Source: an uncultured Rhizobium sp. (GTDB lineage Bacteria > Pseudomonadota > Alphaproteobacteria > Rhizobiales > Rhizobiaceae). From it: DNA of 64,000 nt. The position numbers and the translations under genes are program-made. Shown in pieces: positions 50,226 through 60,648 of the stretch. Numbering within the stretch: position 1 is the first letter of the stretch; each line of letters opens with the position of its first letter. A model generated the notes under the pieces. The model made no database searches. It had not been told where the DNA came from and was given only the letters and a program-made list of their open reading frames with translations. The stretch is from contig CAMFIF010000019.1 of assembly GCA_945952415.1 (NCBI GenBank), forward strand, positions 1-64,000, given 5' to 3'.

Positions 50226-51452
50226 ATGCAGGATGAAAAGTCTTTGCCATTCCCGGCGCTTCTCGGGCTTGGGGCCACGCAGATCCTCGGATATGGCACG
50301 CTCTATTACGCCTTCAGCATTCTGGTGCCCGATATTGCCAGGGATTTCCGGCATTCTGAAGAATGGGTGTTCGGCGCCTTCTCGGCATCGCTGCTGATCG
50401 GTGGTCTGGCCGCCCCGTTTTCGGGGCGTCTGGCAGATCGTTTCGGCGGCGCAAGGATCATGGGGTGGGGATCGGTCGCCTCGGCGCTTGCGCTCGCTGC
50501 AACGGCGATGGCACCCGGCGCAGCGTGCTTTGTCGCCTGTCTTGTTCTCATGCAGCTTGTTTCCTCAACCGTTCTCTATGCCACCGCTTTCACCACCATC
50601 GTGCAGGCGGGCGGGCTGCGAGCGCAGACTTCCATCGTTCATCTCACGCTCTTTGCCGGGTTCGCCTCCACGCTCTTCTGGCCGCTCACGTCCTGGGCGC
50701 ATGGTTTTCTCGGCTGGCGGGAGATCTATCTGGCCTTTGGCGCTGTCAATCTGTTCGTTTGCGCGCCCATCCACTTCGCGCTTCTGAGGCTGCCCGTCCA
50801 TGTCGGCGCGCGCCGAACGGGAGAAGGCCAGCGGGATGATTTTCAGGGGCTTGTGGCCCCCGACAGGCGAAAGCGGGTGGCTTTTCTGATGATGGCCGGA
50901 TTTGCCATCGAAGGCTACGCCCTCTCCGCCATGCTGGTTCATGTGGTGCCTCTGACGCAAAGCCTGGGCCTCGGCAAAAGCGGGCTGGTGATTGCCTCGC
51001 TGTTCGGCCCGGCACAGGTGGCAAGCCGGTTGATCAACCTGCTGTTCGGCGGTGCGCTGCGGCAGACAACGCTTGCAGTTCTCTCGGCGGTCTTCATGCC
51101 TCTCGGCATGATCGTTCTCATCCTCACCGCCCCGTCGCTGCCGGGAGCGGTTGTCTTTGCCATCGGAATGGGTCTGGGCTCAGGGCTCACCAGCATCGTC
51201 AGCGGCACGCTGCCCCTGGAGCTGTTCGGCCGGGAGGGCTATGGAAAATTGATGGGCTGGGGCACCTTTGCCCGTCAGTTGCCGGCGGCAATGGCCCCTT
51301 TTGCCATGTCCCTATCGCTTGCCAATCTCGGCACGCTCCCTTCGCTGGGGATCATCGTCGGAATTGCCTTCGCGGGAGCGATTGCTTTCGCCGTCATACC
51401 GGTAAGCCAGGGAAAGAAAACCGGCACCGCCTGTGGCGGAACCGGTCCTTGA
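50226..51452 (+). CDS. Major facilitator superfamily transporter
   Basis: A 408-residue protein with about 12 membrane helices in the MFS pattern. The loop 2-3 motif appears as GRLADRFGGARIM. It resembles monocarboxylate/oxalate-formate type MFS carriers, but the substrate cannot be told. The ATG at 50226 (GAGG 11 nt upstream) is chosen by helix layout; an ATG at 50180 is possible. Its stop abuts the hflX stop on the other strand with no gap (TGA then TCA). Confidence 0.88.
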   Translation: MQDEKSLPFPALLGLGATQILGYGTLYYAFSILVPDIARDFRHSEEWVFGAFSASLLIGGLAAPFSGRLADRFGGARIMGWGSVASALALAATAMAPGAACFVACLVLMQLVSSTVLYATAFTTIVQAGGLRAQTSIVHLTLFAGFASTLFWPLTSWAHGFLGWREIYLAFGAVNLFVCAPIHFALLRLPVHVGARRTGEGQRDDFQGLVAPDRRKRVAFLMMAGFAIEGYALSAMLVHVVPLTQSLGLGKSGLVIASLFGPAQVASRLINLLFGGALRQTTLAVLSAVFMPLGMIVLILTAPSLPGAVVFAIGMGLGSGLTSIVSGTLPLELFGREGYGKLMGWGTFARQLPAAMAPFAMSLSLANLGTLPSLGIIVGIAFAGAIAFAVIPVSQGKKTGTACGGTGP

Positions 51453-52787
51453 TCACCATTCCGGCTTGGGACGGGCATTCCCCAGCCGGCCGTCCAGCTC
51501 TTCCGCCTGGCTTTCCGTGAGCCGCAGGTCGAGACGAACGGAACCGTCTTCGAGATCCTCCCGCTCGTCAACGATGGCATTGGAGTAAATCCAGGGCAGC
51601 ATCTTGAGCTTTTCCGGCGGCAGGAGAACGGTCGTTTCCGTCATCACGCCCGAAAGGCGCTCCTGCACCTCTTCGAGAAGACCATCGATCCCCGCGCCTG
51701 AAATCGCGGAAACCGCAAGCGTGTTCGGGGTGGCGGCCGCCTTCTGGGTCAGCGCTTCCGCGGCTTCCGGTTCGAGCTTGTCGATCTTGTTCCAGACCTC
51801 GATCAGCCGCTCGGCCCGATCCTTCTCGTCGATGCCGAGGTCGCCAAGAATGCGGTAGACATCGGCTGCCTGTGCGCCGTTGTCCGGATCGGACATATCC
51901 CGCACATGGAGGATGATGTTGGCTTCCAGCACCTCTTCCAGCGTGGCGCGGAAGGCGGCGACGAGATGGGTCGGCAGGTCGGAGATGAAACCCACCGTAT
52001 CGGAGAGGATGACAGTGCGGCCATGCGGCAACTTCATGCGGCGGAGCGTCGGGTCCAGCGTGGCGAACAGCATGTCTTCAGCCAGAACTCCTGCCCCGGT
52101 AATCCGGTTGAAAAGCGTGGATTTACCGGCATTGGTATAGCCCACCAGCGCAACGATCGGATGCGGCACCTTGCGGCGCTTGGCGCGGTGGAGCTGGCGG
52201 GTGCGTACCACCTGCTCGAGCTCCCGCTCCAGCCGGACGATCCGGTCCTGCAGCAGGCGCCGGTCGGCTTCGATCTGGGTTTCACCGGGGCCGCCCATGA
52301 AGCCCGCACCGCCGCGCTGACGCTCCAGGTGGGTCCAGGACCGCACCAGCCGGCCCTTCTGATAATTGAGATGGGCAAGATCGACCTGCAGCGTGCCTTC
52401 CTTGGTGGAGGCGCGCCGGCCGAAGATTTCCAGAATGAGACCGGTCCGGTCGATGACCTTGGCGTTCCATTCCTTCTCGAGATTGCGCTGCTGCACGGGC
52501 GTCAGCGGATGGTCGACGATGACGAGGCCCGCATCATGGGCATCCAGCGCTTCCTTGATCTCCTCGATCTTGCCGGTGCCGAGCAGCGTGGCCGGACGGG
52601 GGGCCGCGATGCTCACGATGATCCCGTCCGCAATCGTCAGGTCGATGGCCCGCGCAAGTCCCATGGCCTCCTCCAGCCGCGCTTCATTGGAGCGTGGCGG
52701 CGCCTGGGGCGGCGCATCCGCCGCGGGCTGGCTGCGCTGGGGCCGGGCAGGCTGCTTCAGCACGGGCACGATCACCACGGCGCGCAT
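51453..52787 (-). CDS. hflX: GTPase HflX
   Basis: A 444-residue ribosome-associated GTPase that splits stalled 70S ribosomes after stress. The N-terminal HflX domain (about 35-205, with LLGTGKIEEI and the glycine-rich GGAGFMGGPGETQ) is followed by the G domain: G1 GYTNAGKST, G3 DTVGF, G4 NKID. The frame stays open for about 20 residues upstream of the ATG without another start codon. It is downstream of hfq, the usual order. Confidence 0.95.
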   Translation of the reverse strand: MRAVVIVPVLKQPARPQRSQPAADAPPQAPPRSNEARLEEAMGLARAIDLTIADGIIVSIAAPRPATLLGTGKIEEIKEALDAHDAGLVIVDHPLTPVQQRNLEKEWNAKVIDRTGLILEIFGRRASTKEGTLQVDLAHLNYQKGRLVRSWTHLERQRGGAGFMGGPGETQIEADRRLLQDRIVRLERELEQVVRTRQLHRAKRRKVPHPIVALVGYTNAGKSTLFNRITGAGVLAEDMLFATLDPTLRRMKLPHGRTVILSDTVGFISDLPTHLVAAFRATLEEVLEANIILHVRDMSDPDNGAQAADVYRILGDLGIDEKDRAERLIEVWNKIDKLEPEAAEALTQKAAATPNTLAVSAISGAGIDGLLEEVQERLSGVMTETTVLLPPEKLKMLPWIYSNAIVDEREDLEDGSVRLDLRLTESQAEELDGRLGNARPKPEW

Positions 52788-53002
52788 GTCGTCGCGGTGC
52801 TTTTCCTTCTCGGGAATGATCGATTCGGTTTTCGTATCGCGGATGCTTATGGGACCGGTCCTAGAAAAGAGCTGAGGTCCGACGCCCGGACATCAGACGC
52901 GGCACCCAGCGGAAATGGAAAGATTGGCGCATCTCCAGACATGGCAATGCAGCGCCGCCTTCCATAGCAACGCTGCCACCCCTCGTCCAGATCCCTGAAA
53001 TA

Positions 53003-53245
53003 TCAGGCCGACTGCTCTTCCGATTCGAACATCTGCATCGGCTGGCCGGGCATGATGGTGGAGATCGCATGCTTGTAAACAAGCTGCGAATGGCCATCAC
53101 GGCGCAGGAGAACGCAGAAATTGTCAAATGAAGTGACGACGCCGGTAAGTTTCACGCCGTTGATCAAGAAAATAGTCAGAGAAATCTTCTGCTTGCGAAC
53201 CGTATTGAGAAAAAGGTCCTGCAAGTTCTGAGAACGTTCCGCCAT
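53003..53245 (-). CDS. hfq: RNA chaperone Hfq
   Basis: An 80-residue Hfq. Sm1 (NLQDLFLN through INGVKLTG) and Sm2 with YKHAIST are intact; the C-terminal tail is short, as in alphaproteobacteria. It mediates small RNA-mRNA pairing. It lies between the aminotransferase gene and hflX on the same strand, each with a gap of 100-215 nt. Confidence 0.98.
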
Positions 53246-53353
53246 AGCGCCGATTCTTTCTTTCGTTCTTGCCGGTCATAAGACCGGTTACTTACCATGT
53301 CCGTCCCTTGGTCCGGATAAGCTTCCGCTCACCTGACCCCCGCGCCTTGAGTA

Positions 53354-54217
53354 TCAAATCGGCGTCTTCTCCGCAATGTCGAAAAAGGCCTCGCGAATTT
53401 TCTGTGACACGCTGCCGGGATGGCCGTTTGCGACGGTTTTTCCATCGATGGTAACGACGGGAAAGCAGATGCTCGTGGCAGCCGTAATGAAGACTTCGCG
53501 GGCATTCAGCATGTCGTCGACGGTAAAATAGTCTTCCTTCACCGAAATTCCGAGCTTCGCCGTCACATCCAGCAGCGTTGTCCGCGTAATTCCCTTGAGA
53601 ATGCCGTTTTCGGCGGGTCGGGTTATCAGCTGGCCTTCGCCGTTGACGATCCAGACATTGGTGGCCGCGCCCTCGGTGACCCTGCCCTGTTCATCCACAT
53701 AAATCGCTTCCTGCGCACCCGCCTCCTTGGCTTTCTGGCGCGCCATGCAGTTTGGCAGAAGGCCCACCGTCTTGATATCCACCCGCTCCCAGCGATTGTC
53801 CGGCACGGTAATAGCCGCAATGCCGTTGGCATTCTTCTTGGCGATGATCGAGGGATCGGTGCTCTTGGCGGTCACGACGACGGTCATCGGCGTATCGGGA
53901 GACGGATAGACGTGATCGCGCCGGGCCCGGCCACGGGTGACCTGCAGATAGTAGAGACCGTTTCTCACCCGATTGCGCCGAAGGACCTCTCTGATGACCT
54001 GGGTCAGTGCGGCCCGGCTCATGGGCATTTCCATGGCCAGCTCGTTCAGCGACCGTTCCAGCCGGTTGAGATGGCGGGTGAGATCGACGATCACGCCATG
54101 GCGCACTTCGCAGACTTCATAGACGCCATCGGCGAACTGGAAGCCCCGGTCCTCCACATGAACCGCCGCCTCGTCATGCGGCTGGTAGCGTCCGTTCACA
54201 TAGGCAATCCTGGGCAT
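53354..54217 (-). CDS. dat: D-amino-acid transaminase
   Basis: A 287-residue fold-type IV PLP aminotransferase. The PLP lysine is in DIKTVGLLPN, and TEGAATNVWIV and the C-terminal EVFITAATS match D-amino-acid (D-alanine) transaminases. It likely makes D-alanine or D-glutamate for cell wall. GAGAGG precedes the ATG. It lies 45 nt downstream of ntrX. Confidence 0.92.
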   Translation of the reverse strand: MPRIAYVNGRYQPHDEAAVHVEDRGFQFADGVYEVCEVRHGVIVDLTRHLNRLERSLNELAMEMPMSRAALTQVIREVLRRNRVRNGLYYLQVTRGRARRDHVYPSPDTPMTVVVTAKSTDPSIIAKKNANGIAAITVPDNRWERVDIKTVGLLPNCMARQKAKEAGAQEAIYVDEQGRVTEGAATNVWIVNGEGQLITRPAENGILKGITRTTLLDVTAKLGISVKEDYFTVDDMLNAREVFITAATSICFPVVTIDGKTVANGHPGSVSQKIREAFFDIAEKTPI

Positions 54218-54262
54218 TCTGGCCTCTCATAGATCGATGTCGGAAGGTTTCGCGGGCGTCGG

Positions 54263-55627
54263 TCAGACGCCCAGCGATTTCAGCTTGCGGTGCAGCGCCG
54301 AGCGCTCCATGCCGACGAATTCCGCCGTGCGGGAAATATTGCCGCCGAACCGGTTGATCTGCGCCACCAGATAATCGCGCTCGAACATTTCACGCGCTTC
54401 ACGCAGCGGCAGGGTCATGATGTGATAGTCGTTGTTGCCGGAAACCTTGGGCAGCATGTCGCCGAGGTCGGTGGGCAGCATGTCCGCCGTGATCGGCGTA
54501 TCCGGCCCGTCCGTCTGGGCAAGGATCATCAGCCGCTCGATGTTGTTGCGCAGCTGGCGGATATTGCCCGGCCAGTCATGGGCCTGCAGCACCGCCATCG
54601 CATCGTCGCCAATCTTGCGGCTGCGGATGCCGGCCTGTTCGGAAATCTGGCGCATGAACTGGTCGACGAGGAAGGGAATATCTTCCCGTCGCTCCGCCAG
54701 CGGCGGCACCTTGACCGGCACGACCGCAAGACGGTGGTAGAGATCCTCGCGGAAGGTTCCCTCGGCAATCTTGCTTTCCAGATTATAGGCGGTGGAGGAG
54801 ATGATCCGCACATCCACCTTGACCCGCTTGGAGCCGCCCACCCGCTCGAATTGCTGGTCCACGAGCACGCGCAGGATCTTGTTCTGCGTCTCGCGCGGCA
54901 TTTCGCCGACTTCATCGAGATAGAGAATGCCGCGATGGGCTTCCTCCAGCGCGCCGATCTTGCGCGGCTGGCCCGGCCCTGCCTCTGTGCCGAAGAGCGC
55001 GATTTCCATGCGCTCCGGCGTGATTGCGGCCGCATTCAGCGCCACGAAGGGGCCGTTTGCCCTTGAGGACTTGCGGTGGATGATGCGGGCCACCAGCTCC
55101 TTGCCGGAGCCGGAAGGGCCGAGGATCATGATGCGGCTGTTGGTCGGCGAGACCTTTTCGATGGTCTGGCGCAGTTGCGAGACGGCAACCGACGTCCCGA
55201 TGAGATCGCCATGATCGCCGGTTCGACGCTTGAGCTCCGTCACTTCCTTGCGCAGCTTGGAGGTTTCGAGCGCCCGCTCGGTGACGAGGATCAGACGGTC
55301 GGCCTTGAAGGGCTTCTCGATGAAGTCGAAGGCGCCGCGACGAATGGCGGAGACCGCCGTTTCGATATTGCCATGGCCGGAGATCATGACAACGGGCAGA
55401 TCCGGATGGCGGGCCTTGATCTCATCCAGCAGCGCGAGGCCATCGAGTTTCGATCCCTGCATCCAGATATCGAGGAAGACAAGACGGGGCACGCGATCGG
55501 AAATCGCTGCAAGCGCACTGTCACTGTCATGCGCGGTACGCGTTTCATGCCCCTCGTCGGAGAGGATTCCCGATACGATTTCGCGGATGTCTTCCTCGTC
55601 GTCCACGACCAGAATATCAGACGCCAT
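54263..55627 (-). CDS. ntrX: Response regulator NtrX
   Basis: A 454-residue NtrC-type regulator: receiver (1-120, Asp in VFLDIWMQG), AAA+ domain (about 140-375, Walker A LGPSGSGKEL) and a Fis-type helix-turn-helix at the C terminus. The GAFTGA loop that contacts sigma-54 is absent: the region reads FGTEAGPGQPRKIGALEEA. This is known for alphaproteobacterial NtrX, which acts without sigma-54. It overlaps the ntrY end by 11 nt. Works with NtrY in nitrogen, redox or envelope control. Confidence 0.96.
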   Translation of the reverse strand: MASDILVVDDEEDIREIVSGILSDEGHETRTAHDSDSALAAISDRVPRLVFLDIWMQGSKLDGLALLDEIKARHPDLPVVMISGHGNIETAVSAIRRGAFDFIEKPFKADRLILVTERALETSKLRKEVTELKRRTGDHGDLIGTSVAVSQLRQTIEKVSPTNSRIMILGPSGSGKELVARIIHRKSSRANGPFVALNAAAITPERMEIALFGTEAGPGQPRKIGALEEAHRGILYLDEVGEMPRETQNKILRVLVDQQFERVGGSKRVKVDVRIISSTAYNLESKIAEGTFREDLYHRLAVVPVKVPPLAERREDIPFLVDQFMRQISEQAGIRSRKIGDDAMAVLQAHDWPGNIRQLRNNIERLMILAQTDGPDTPITADMLPTDLGDMLPKVSGNNDYHIMTLPLREAREMFERDYLVAQINRFGGNISRTAEFVGMERSALHRKLKSLGV

Positions 55628-57872
55628 CGGCCATTTCCTTATGTCTTGTCTCTCCCGCAGCGGCGGTTTCGCGGCGCGGCAGGAGAACGCGGATCATGGC
55701 GCCATGGCCATGATCGAATTCCGGCGGGGCATCATGCAGTTCCAGCTGCCCGCCATGTTCCTCGATGATTTTCTTGACGATGGCGAGACCGAGGCCGGTG
55801 CCCTTCTCGCGCATGGTCATGTAAGGCTCCAGAATGCGGTGCCGGTTTTCGACCGGCAGTCCACGCCCGTTGTCGACGATGTCGACCGTGTAGAGGTCGT
55901 GCTCCGCATCGAAACTTGAACGCACGAGAATGCGCCCCTGCGTGCGGTCCCCCGAGCCCAGCACGGACTCGATCGATTCCACCGCATTCTTGATGAGATT
56001 GCCGAAAGCCTGCCCGAGCATGCGGCCATCGAAAAGGCCAAGCTGCCTTTCGGTACCAAAATCCTGTTCGAAGGCGATGTCGCTGGAGCCCACTTCCCGG
56101 AGGAAGACGGAATCGCGCAGGATGTCGCGGAGGTCCGTTTCCTGTTTTGTCGGCTTCGGCATGCGGGCAAAAGCCGAAAACTCGTCGACCATGCGGCCGA
56201 TATCGCCGACCTGCCGGACGATCGTATCCGTGCACTGATCGAAGACCGGTCGGTCTTCATCGCTGATCAGCTTGCCGAACCGCCGCTTGATCCGCTCTGC
56301 CGAGAGCTGGATGGGCGTCAGCGGGTTCTTGATCTCATGGGCGATGCGGCGCGCCACGTCCGACCATGCGGTCGAGCGCTGGGCAATCACCAGATCGGTG
56401 ATGTCATCGAGCGTGATGACGTAGGAATCGGCCTTCTCGTTCGCCTCCTCGCGCGTCACCTGCACGGAGAGCGTCCGCTCCTTGCCGGAGCGGATGAGGT
56501 CGATCTGCTTGCGATAGTCACCCCGCGCGCGCTGGGCGGCCTCGGTCAGGACCGCATCCACCTCTGGCGCGATATCGTGCAGGCGGCTGCCGATCAGTTC
56601 GTCGGCCTTTCGGCCGAGCAGGATCTCGGCGGAGGGATTGACGATGGTGATACGGCGGTCCTCCTCAACACCGATCACCGCCGCCGTCACGCCTGACAGC
56701 ACGGCCTCGATGAAGCGACGGCGGTCATCCACCTCATCCTTGGCCACGAGAATCTCGTCACGCTGGGTGCGGATCTCGCTGATCATCTTGTTGAACGTGC
56801 GCGACAGGCTGCCGACATCCCCATCGGCGGCGCGGACCGGCACGACCACGTTGAGATTGCCGCTTGCAACGCTGTCGGCAGCGCTGATCAGCAGCCGGAT
56901 CGGCCGGACGATCCGGTCGGCAATCGCAATTGCCGTCCAGATGGCCGCAAGCAATACGATGAGGGCGAAGCCCAGATAGACCACCGCGAAGGCAACCTGA
57001 AGGGATGTACGGCCCGCTTCCATGGACTTGTATTCGGCGGAATTGTCTTCCACCTCACGCATGGCCCGCATGACCTTGGGGTCGACGGCGCGGATGGTGT
57101 AGAGGTGAGCGCCGGTAATGTCCTTCAGTTGCAGGATCGCCCCAACGAGATTGGTCCCCCCGGGGGGAATGAGCGTCGGCTGACCGGCGACGGAAGAGGC
57201 AAGCGCATCCTTCGGGACTGGAGGCAGCGGATTTTCCGTCTTGATATTGGCCTGCACGATGACCGTGCCATCGGACCTCAGCAGGAAGGCGCCCAGCATG
57301 CCGCGGCCCCGCGCTTGGCGTGTCAGAAGCTCGACGAAGCCGTTTCGATCGAGATTGAACAGAACCCGGTTGCGCTCGAGGTCATTGGCCATCGAAAGCG
57401 TCTGGCCCTGCAGATAGGCGGCATTTTCCATGACATAGGCCTGCGCCACATTCATGGAGTTGCGCACGATCGACTGGGTGCGGATCGAGAACCAGCGGTC
57501 GAGGCCGACATTCAGGAAGATGCTGGCAAAGATGGCGACCAGAATGGCGGGCGTGATGGCAACAACCGAGAACAGCGCCACGATGCGCACATGCAGTCGC
57601 GCCGCCGCCCGGCCCTTTTGCCGCGCCTTCCAGAGCCTGCCGATTTCCCGGACGATCAGCACGATCAGGCCCAGAATGAAGATCGAGTTCAGGCCTGCGG
57701 AGGCAATGACGACGGGACGGGTTGGAGCGAGCGGGGTGAGCCCCAGCAGCACGAAAAGGGTGAGGACGGCAGAGACAAGCGCACCGGCAGCCAGCCCCAG
57801 TCCCGGGAGGGCAAAACGGGCACGGCGGTCCTGGGCCGATCCCCCCGCTTCCTCCTCCACCAATGGCGCCAT
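55617..57872 (-). CDS. ntrY: Sensor histidine kinase NtrY
   Basis: About 751 residues. Several membrane helices in the first 110 residues, a periplasmic sensor stretch (about 120-285), another helix, a HAMP domain (about 310-365, DRIVRPIRLL), a PAS domain (about 380-490), then HisKA with the phospho-acceptor His in [12 protein letters not shown] and an ATPase domain (NLIKNAVES, GTGLGLAIVKK). The start is ambiguous among TTG 57884, GTG 57878 and ATG 57872; the ATG has GGGGGTGA upstream. The 149-nt gap to ntrC holds no gene. Confidence 0.95.
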   Translation of the reverse strand: MAPLVEEEAGGSAQDRRARFALPGLGLAAGALVSAVLTLFVLLGLTPLAPTRPVVIASAGLNSIFILGLIVLIVREIGRLWKARQKGRAAARLHVRIVALFSVVAITPAILVAIFASIFLNVGLDRWFSIRTQSIVRNSMNVAQAYVMENAAYLQGQTLSMANDLERNRVLFNLDRNGFVELLTRQARGRGMLGAFLLRSDGTVIVQANIKTENPLPPVPKDALASSVAGQPTLIPPGGTNLVGAILQLKDITGAHLYTIRAVDPKVMRAMREVEDNSAEYKSMEAGRTSLQVAFAVVYLGFALIVLLAAIWTAIAIADRIVRPIRLLISAADSVASGNLNVVVPVRAADGDVGSLSRTFNKMISEIRTQRDEILVAKDEVDDRRRFIEAVLSGVTAAVIGVEEDRRITIVNPSAEILLGRKADELIGSRLHDIAPEVDAVLTEAAQRARGDYRKQIDLIRSGKERTLSVQVTREEANEKADSYVITLDDITDLVIAQRSTAWSDVARRIAHEIKNPLTPIQLSAERIKRRFGKLISDEDRPVFDQCTDTIVRQVGDIGRMVDEFSAFARMPKPTKQETDLRDILRDSVFLREVGSSDIAFEQDFGTERQLGLFDGRMLGQAFGNLIKNAVESIESVLGSGDRTQGRILVRSSFDAEHDLYTVDIVDNGRGLPVENRHRILEPYMTMREKGTGLGLAIVKKIIEEHGGQLELHDAPPEFDHGHGAMIRVLLPRRETAAAGETRHKEMADGV

Positions 57873-58033
57873 CTTCACCCCCAACCGCTTCTGCGGCCCG
57901 CTACAGCGTCTTTTGCCTCACCCAAGGGGATCTTCCTTCCCCAGGGTCTATCACGCCCTGAGCGACTCGCTTCGGCAATCGTGACTTTCAAGCAACGCAT
58001 TGTGGCGAAAATGCAACGCCTGAGACGGATGTG

Positions 58034-59488
58034 TCAAGCGTTCCGGGCGTCCCGGTAGACCGATATCCCGAGGTCGCGGATCTTCTTGCGCAGCGTATTG
58101 CGGTTCATACCGAGCAGATCGGCGGCGCGGATCTGGTTTCCCCCGGTCGCTGCAAGCGCCGCCAGAATGAGGGGATGCTCGACTTCGATCAGAACGCGAT
58201 CGTAGAGACCGGGCGGCGGCAGATCCTGGCCGAAGCTTGCGAAATAGCGCCCGACCGCCTGTTCCACAGACTGTCGCAGCGTGAGCTGACCGGATTTTTC
58301 GCCCGCGCGATCCTGCTGCACCGGAGAGCTCTGGGGCGGATTGAGTTCGGAGTCGACGATCTCCCGCGTGATCACATCCTGCGGGTAGAGCGCCACCAGT
58401 CGACGCACCAGGTTCTCGAGCTCACGGACATTGCCGGGCCAGTCATAGGCCTTCATGGCTTCCAGTGCTGAGACATCGAACCGCTTGGCGCCCAGCCCTT
58501 CCCGTTCGGCGATCAGCGCGAAATGGCGGACGAGATCCGGCACGTCTTCGCGCCGGTCGCGCAGTGGCGGCAGCCGCAGCGGCACGACATTCAGCCGGTA
58601 ATAGAGATCCTCGCGGAACAGGCCCTGCTGGATCGACTGCTTCAGATCCTTGTTCGTGGCCGCGACGATCCGCACATTGGTGCGGATTGGCGTGCGGCCG
58701 CCGACGGTCATATATTCGCCCTGCTGGAGCACGCGCAGCAGGCGGGTCTGCGCATCCATGGGCATGTCGCCGATTTCGTCGAGGAAGAGCGTGCCGCCTT
58801 CCGCCTGTTCGAAGCGGCCGCTGGAGCGCGCCTGCGCGCCGGTAAAGGCCCCCTTTTCATGGCCGAAAAGTTCGGATTCGATCAGGTCGCGGGGAATGGC
58901 CGCCATGTTGATGGCGACGAAGGGTCCCTTGCGGCGCTTGCCGTAATCGTGGAGGGCGCGGGCGACCAGTTCCTTGCCGGTTCCGGATTCGCCCGTGATC
59001 ATCAGCGTCAGGTCCGTCTGCATCATGCGGGCGAGCACGCGATAGACTTCCTGCATGGCGGCGGACCGGCCGACAAGGGGCATGCCGTCCTGATTGTCCT
59101 CGTCCGGGCGGTTCTGAACCTTCTTCGGCTCGGCCAGCGCCCGGCCGATAATGGCAATCAGTTCGGTGAGGTCGAAGGGCTTCGGCAGATAGTCGTAAGC
59201 GCCTTTTTCGGACGCTTTGATCGCCGTCATGAAAGTGTTCTGCGCACTCATGACGACAACCGGCAGGTCCGGCCGCGCCTTCTTGATGCGCGGCAGGAGA
59301 TCGAAGGCATTCTCGTCCGGCATCACCACGTCCGTCACCACGAGGTTCCCCTCGCCTGCGGCCACCCAGCGCCAAAGCGTCGAGGCATTGGAGGTCACGC
59401 GAACCTCGTAGCCGGCGCGGGACAGCGCCTGATTGAGCACGGTGCGGATGGCGGCGTCGTCGTCTGCAACGAGAATGGTGGCATTCAT
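58034..59488 (-). CDS. ntrC: Nitrogen response regulator NtrC
   Basis: A 484-residue sigma-54 activator: receiver (phospho-Asp in [13 protein letters not shown]), AAA+ domain with Walker [11 protein letters not shown] and the complete GAFTGA loop, and a C-terminal Fis-type helix-turn-helix. It should activate the glnB-glnA sigma-54 promoter at 2280-2294. The start overlaps the ntrB stop by 4 nt (ATGA). Confidence 0.98.
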   Translation of the reverse strand: MNATILVADDDAAIRTVLNQALSRAGYEVRVTSNASTLWRWVAAGEGNLVVTDVVMPDENAFDLLPRIKKARPDLPVVVMSAQNTFMTAIKASEKGAYDYLPKPFDLTELIAIIGRALAEPKKVQNRPDEDNQDGMPLVGRSAAMQEVYRVLARMMQTDLTLMITGESGTGKELVARALHDYGKRRKGPFVAINMAAIPRDLIESELFGHEKGAFTGAQARSSGRFEQAEGGTLFLDEIGDMPMDAQTRLLRVLQQGEYMTVGGRTPIRTNVRIVAATNKDLKQSIQQGLFREDLYYRLNVVPLRLPPLRDRREDVPDLVRHFALIAEREGLGAKRFDVSALEAMKAYDWPGNVRELENLVRRLVALYPQDVITREIVDSELNPPQSSPVQQDRAGEKSGQLTLRQSVEQAVGRYFASFGQDLPPPGLYDRVLIEVEHPLILAALAATGGNQIRAADLLGMNRNTLRKKIRDLGISVYRDARNA

Positions 59489-60648
59489 CGGGAAGCTCCC
59501 TCGGTCCTTCCGGACCTGATCGTCTCTGCGGATTGCATGGGCTGCTCATCAACGAAACCGCCGCGGGACACCGGCATCAGCACACGAAACACCGTCTTGT
59601 TCGCATGGCTGTCGCATTCGATGATCCCGCCGTGATCGCCGATGATCTTCGCGACCAATGCAAGACCCAGGCCAGACCCGTTCGTCTTGGTGGTGATGAA
59701 GGGATCGAAGAGATGCGGCAGCAAATCGGCCGGCACGCCGGGACCGTTGTCCTGAACGCAGAATTCCAGCGGCAGGGAAACCTTTTCCTGGCTGCCCGCG
59801 ACGGATAGCCGAATGCCCGGTTTATAGGCAGTGGTGAGTATGATTTCGCCATTCGGCCGGGTGCCGATGGATTCTGCCGCATTTTTCACCAGATTGAGGA
59901 AAACCTGGATCAGCTGGTCCCGATTGGCGAAAACCGGCGGCAGCGAGGGATCGTAAACCTCGGCAATGCGTATGTCGCGCGCAAAGCCGGCCTGCGCCAG
60001 CGCCTTCACATGCTCGAGCACGGAATGGATATTGACCGGGGTACGGTCGACCGGCCGCTCGTCGGAAAACACTTCCATGCGGTCGACCAGGGACACGATC
60101 CGGTCCGTCTCGTCGCAGATCAGCCGCGTCAGCGCCCGGTCATCGGCGCCGACGGACATTTCGAGGAGCTGAGCGGCGCCGCGGATGCCCGACAGCGGGT
60201 TCTTGATCTCATGGGCCAGCATGGAGGCCAGGCCCGAAACCGAGCGCGCCGCCCCCCTGTGGGTCAGCTGGCGGTCGATCTTGTCCGCCATGGTCCGCTC
60301 CTGGATCACCACCACGACCGAACCCGGCTCTCCCGGCACCGGCGCGGCATATATATCGACCAGCTTGTCCGGGCCGATCCTCGGCGAACTCAGATCGACG
60401 CGATATTCGTTGACCGGCGAGCGGCGGTCGCGGACCTGCTCCAGCAGCGAGAGAAGCGGACTGCCGAAGGGCACGAAGGCGGCGATGTGATGCCTTGCGA
60501 GATGCGCGGCGCTGGCGGCGAAGAAATGTTCGGCCTCGCCATTGGCAAAGCGCACGATCCCCTTTTCATCCACCATGATCACGGGATTGCGGATCGCATT
60601 CAGCACGGTCGCCGCCATCATGTCGGGGGTTTTCTGCTGGTCGCTCAT
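59485..60648 (-). CDS. ntrB: Nitrogen sensor histidine kinase/phosphatase NtrB
   Basis: A 387-residue cytosolic two-component kinase: PAS domain (about 12-120), HisKA with the phospho-His in [15 protein letters not shown], and an ATPase domain ([20 protein letters not shown]). Controlled by PII (glnB). The ATG at 60648 overlaps the dusB stop by 4 nt; the longer open frame that runs on through dusB is not real. Confidence 0.97.
   Translation of the reverse strand: MSDQQKTPDMMAATVLNAIRNPVIMVDEKGIVRFANGEAEHFFAASAAHLARHHIAAFVPFGSPLLSLLEQVRDRRSPVNEYRVDLSSPRIGPDKLVDIYAAPVPGEPGSVVVVIQERTMADKIDRQLTHRGAARSVSGLASMLAHEIKNPLSGIRGAAQLLEMSVGADDRALTRLICDETDRIVSLVDRMEVFSDERPVDRTPVNIHSVLEHVKALAQAGFARDIRIAEVYDPSLPPVFANRDQLIQVFLNLVKNAAESIGTRPNGEIILTTAYKPGIRLSVAGSQEKVSLPLEFCVQDNGPGVPADLLPHLFDPFITTKTNGSGLGLALVAKIIGDHGGIIECDSHANKTVFRVLMPVSRGGFVDEQPMQSAETIRSGRTEGASR

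Noticed and set aside
58034..60648. ntrB read as a 614-codon fusion with upstream sequence
   Set aside because: The extra N-terminal part runs through dusB in another frame; the ATG at 60648 with the ATGA overlap and the PAS start fits NtrB.
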